Source: Zygnema cylindricum (taxonomy: Eukaryota; Streptophyta; Zygnematophyceae; Zygnematales; Zygnemataceae). Taken from it: a stretch of DNA of 38,442 nucleotides. Numbering within the stretch: the stretch's first letter is position 1; each line of letters opens with the position of its first letter. The stretch is from NCBI GenBank assembly GCA_037447655.1, contig JBBHKE010002690.1, positions 1 through 38,442 of the forward strand, read 5' to 3'. This document shows positions 38,121 through 38,442 of this stretch, piece by piece. The translations under genes were made by a program, and so were the position numbers. Under the pieces are notes generated by a model that worked only from the letters and a program-made list of their open reading frames with translations, searched no databases and was not told where the DNA came from.

Positions 38121-38227
38121 GATATTTACCATCATGCTCCCTTTACCTTCGTTGACCTTTCATGGTGCGCCGACCTTTTATTTTTGTCTTTATGTGGGGA
38201 GGAAGAGAGGGGACTTCGGGATAAATA
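38121..38227 (+). repeat. dispersed repeat, inverted copy of 24,192-24,298
   Basis: About 80 percent identical by eye to the reverse complement of 24,192-24,298. The rest up to the right edge has no recognised content. Confidence 0.7.
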
Positions 38228-38442
38228 ATAGTCGCGGGCGACCCGGTGCTTTGCCCTTTGATTGTCAAGGGCCTATCGTTTTTGTACACGCGGACCAATA
38301 GGAGCGTCAAAAATTTTCGTAGGAGTTACATGTACTCCACGTATCAATCCGTTTCCGGTACAGTAGTGTACGGATATTTGAGAACACGACAGCGTGGCGT
38401 GATGTGACAGATCGCACGCGCAAAAATTAAAAGTACGATACA

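Noticed and set aside
37888-38301. 137-codon plus frame as a gene
   Set aside because: No recognised motif, and it runs through a dispersed repeat that also occurs inverted at 24.2 kb.
1-38442. CRISPR array, bacterial operon or phage content
   Set aside because: Intron structure, LTR elements and simple repeats are eukaryotic; the repeats are not evenly spaced with unique spacers.

Overview
This is a eukaryotic nuclear window, most likely from a plant or another streptophyte. The evidence is a gene on the minus strand built from many single leucine-rich-repeat (LRR) exons of about 72 bp with phase-2 introns, a typical plant gene form, and a plant-type Ty1/copia retrotransposon primed by initiator-Met tRNA. 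The unusual LRR-EGF architecture and very purine-rich introns might suit a charophyte or early land plant. The species cannot be named from sequence alone.

Left part (about 1-22,600): one split gene on the minus strand. It begins with an LRR N-terminal cap exon (22,422-22,551, perhaps longer). Twenty LRR exons follow, every one divisible by 3 and phase 2 at both ends. The last visible exon (2,520-2,861) carries the final LRR, a Cys-rich segment and an EGF-like segment. The visible part is the ectodomain of a probable receptor or secreted LRR protein. No transmembrane segment or kinase is visible; they would lie beyond the left edge. One base too many in an A run of the last exon breaks the frame between the Cys segment and the EGF segment, so the gene is either broken or carries a sequencing error. 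The introns hold kilobases of GA/CT polypurine tracts, an AT-cored MITE, a (ACCACAACG)n array, a tandem duplication that copied one LRR exon, and decayed LTR-element remains.

Right part (about 22,600-38,442): repeat-rich, no host gene recognised. It holds a CACTA-like short element; a 2.3 kb structure with inverted arms of about 660 bp enclosing two head-to-head copia fragments and a tRNA-like SINE head; a full-length 5.8 kb Ty1/copia element on the minus strand (28,662-34,479; LTRs 442/441 bp, target duplication ATACG) whose polyprotein is broken by at least four in-frame stops and about three frameshifts; and a 776-bp hAT-like non-autonomous element (36,544-37,319) with an 8-bp near-perfect target duplication. 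GTAC-rich palindromes are common in this half.

The window is best read as a very long, intron-expanded LRR receptor gene next to a nest of transposable elements. Most long open frames inside the GA/CT and ACC tracts are simple-repeat artefacts and were not annotated.
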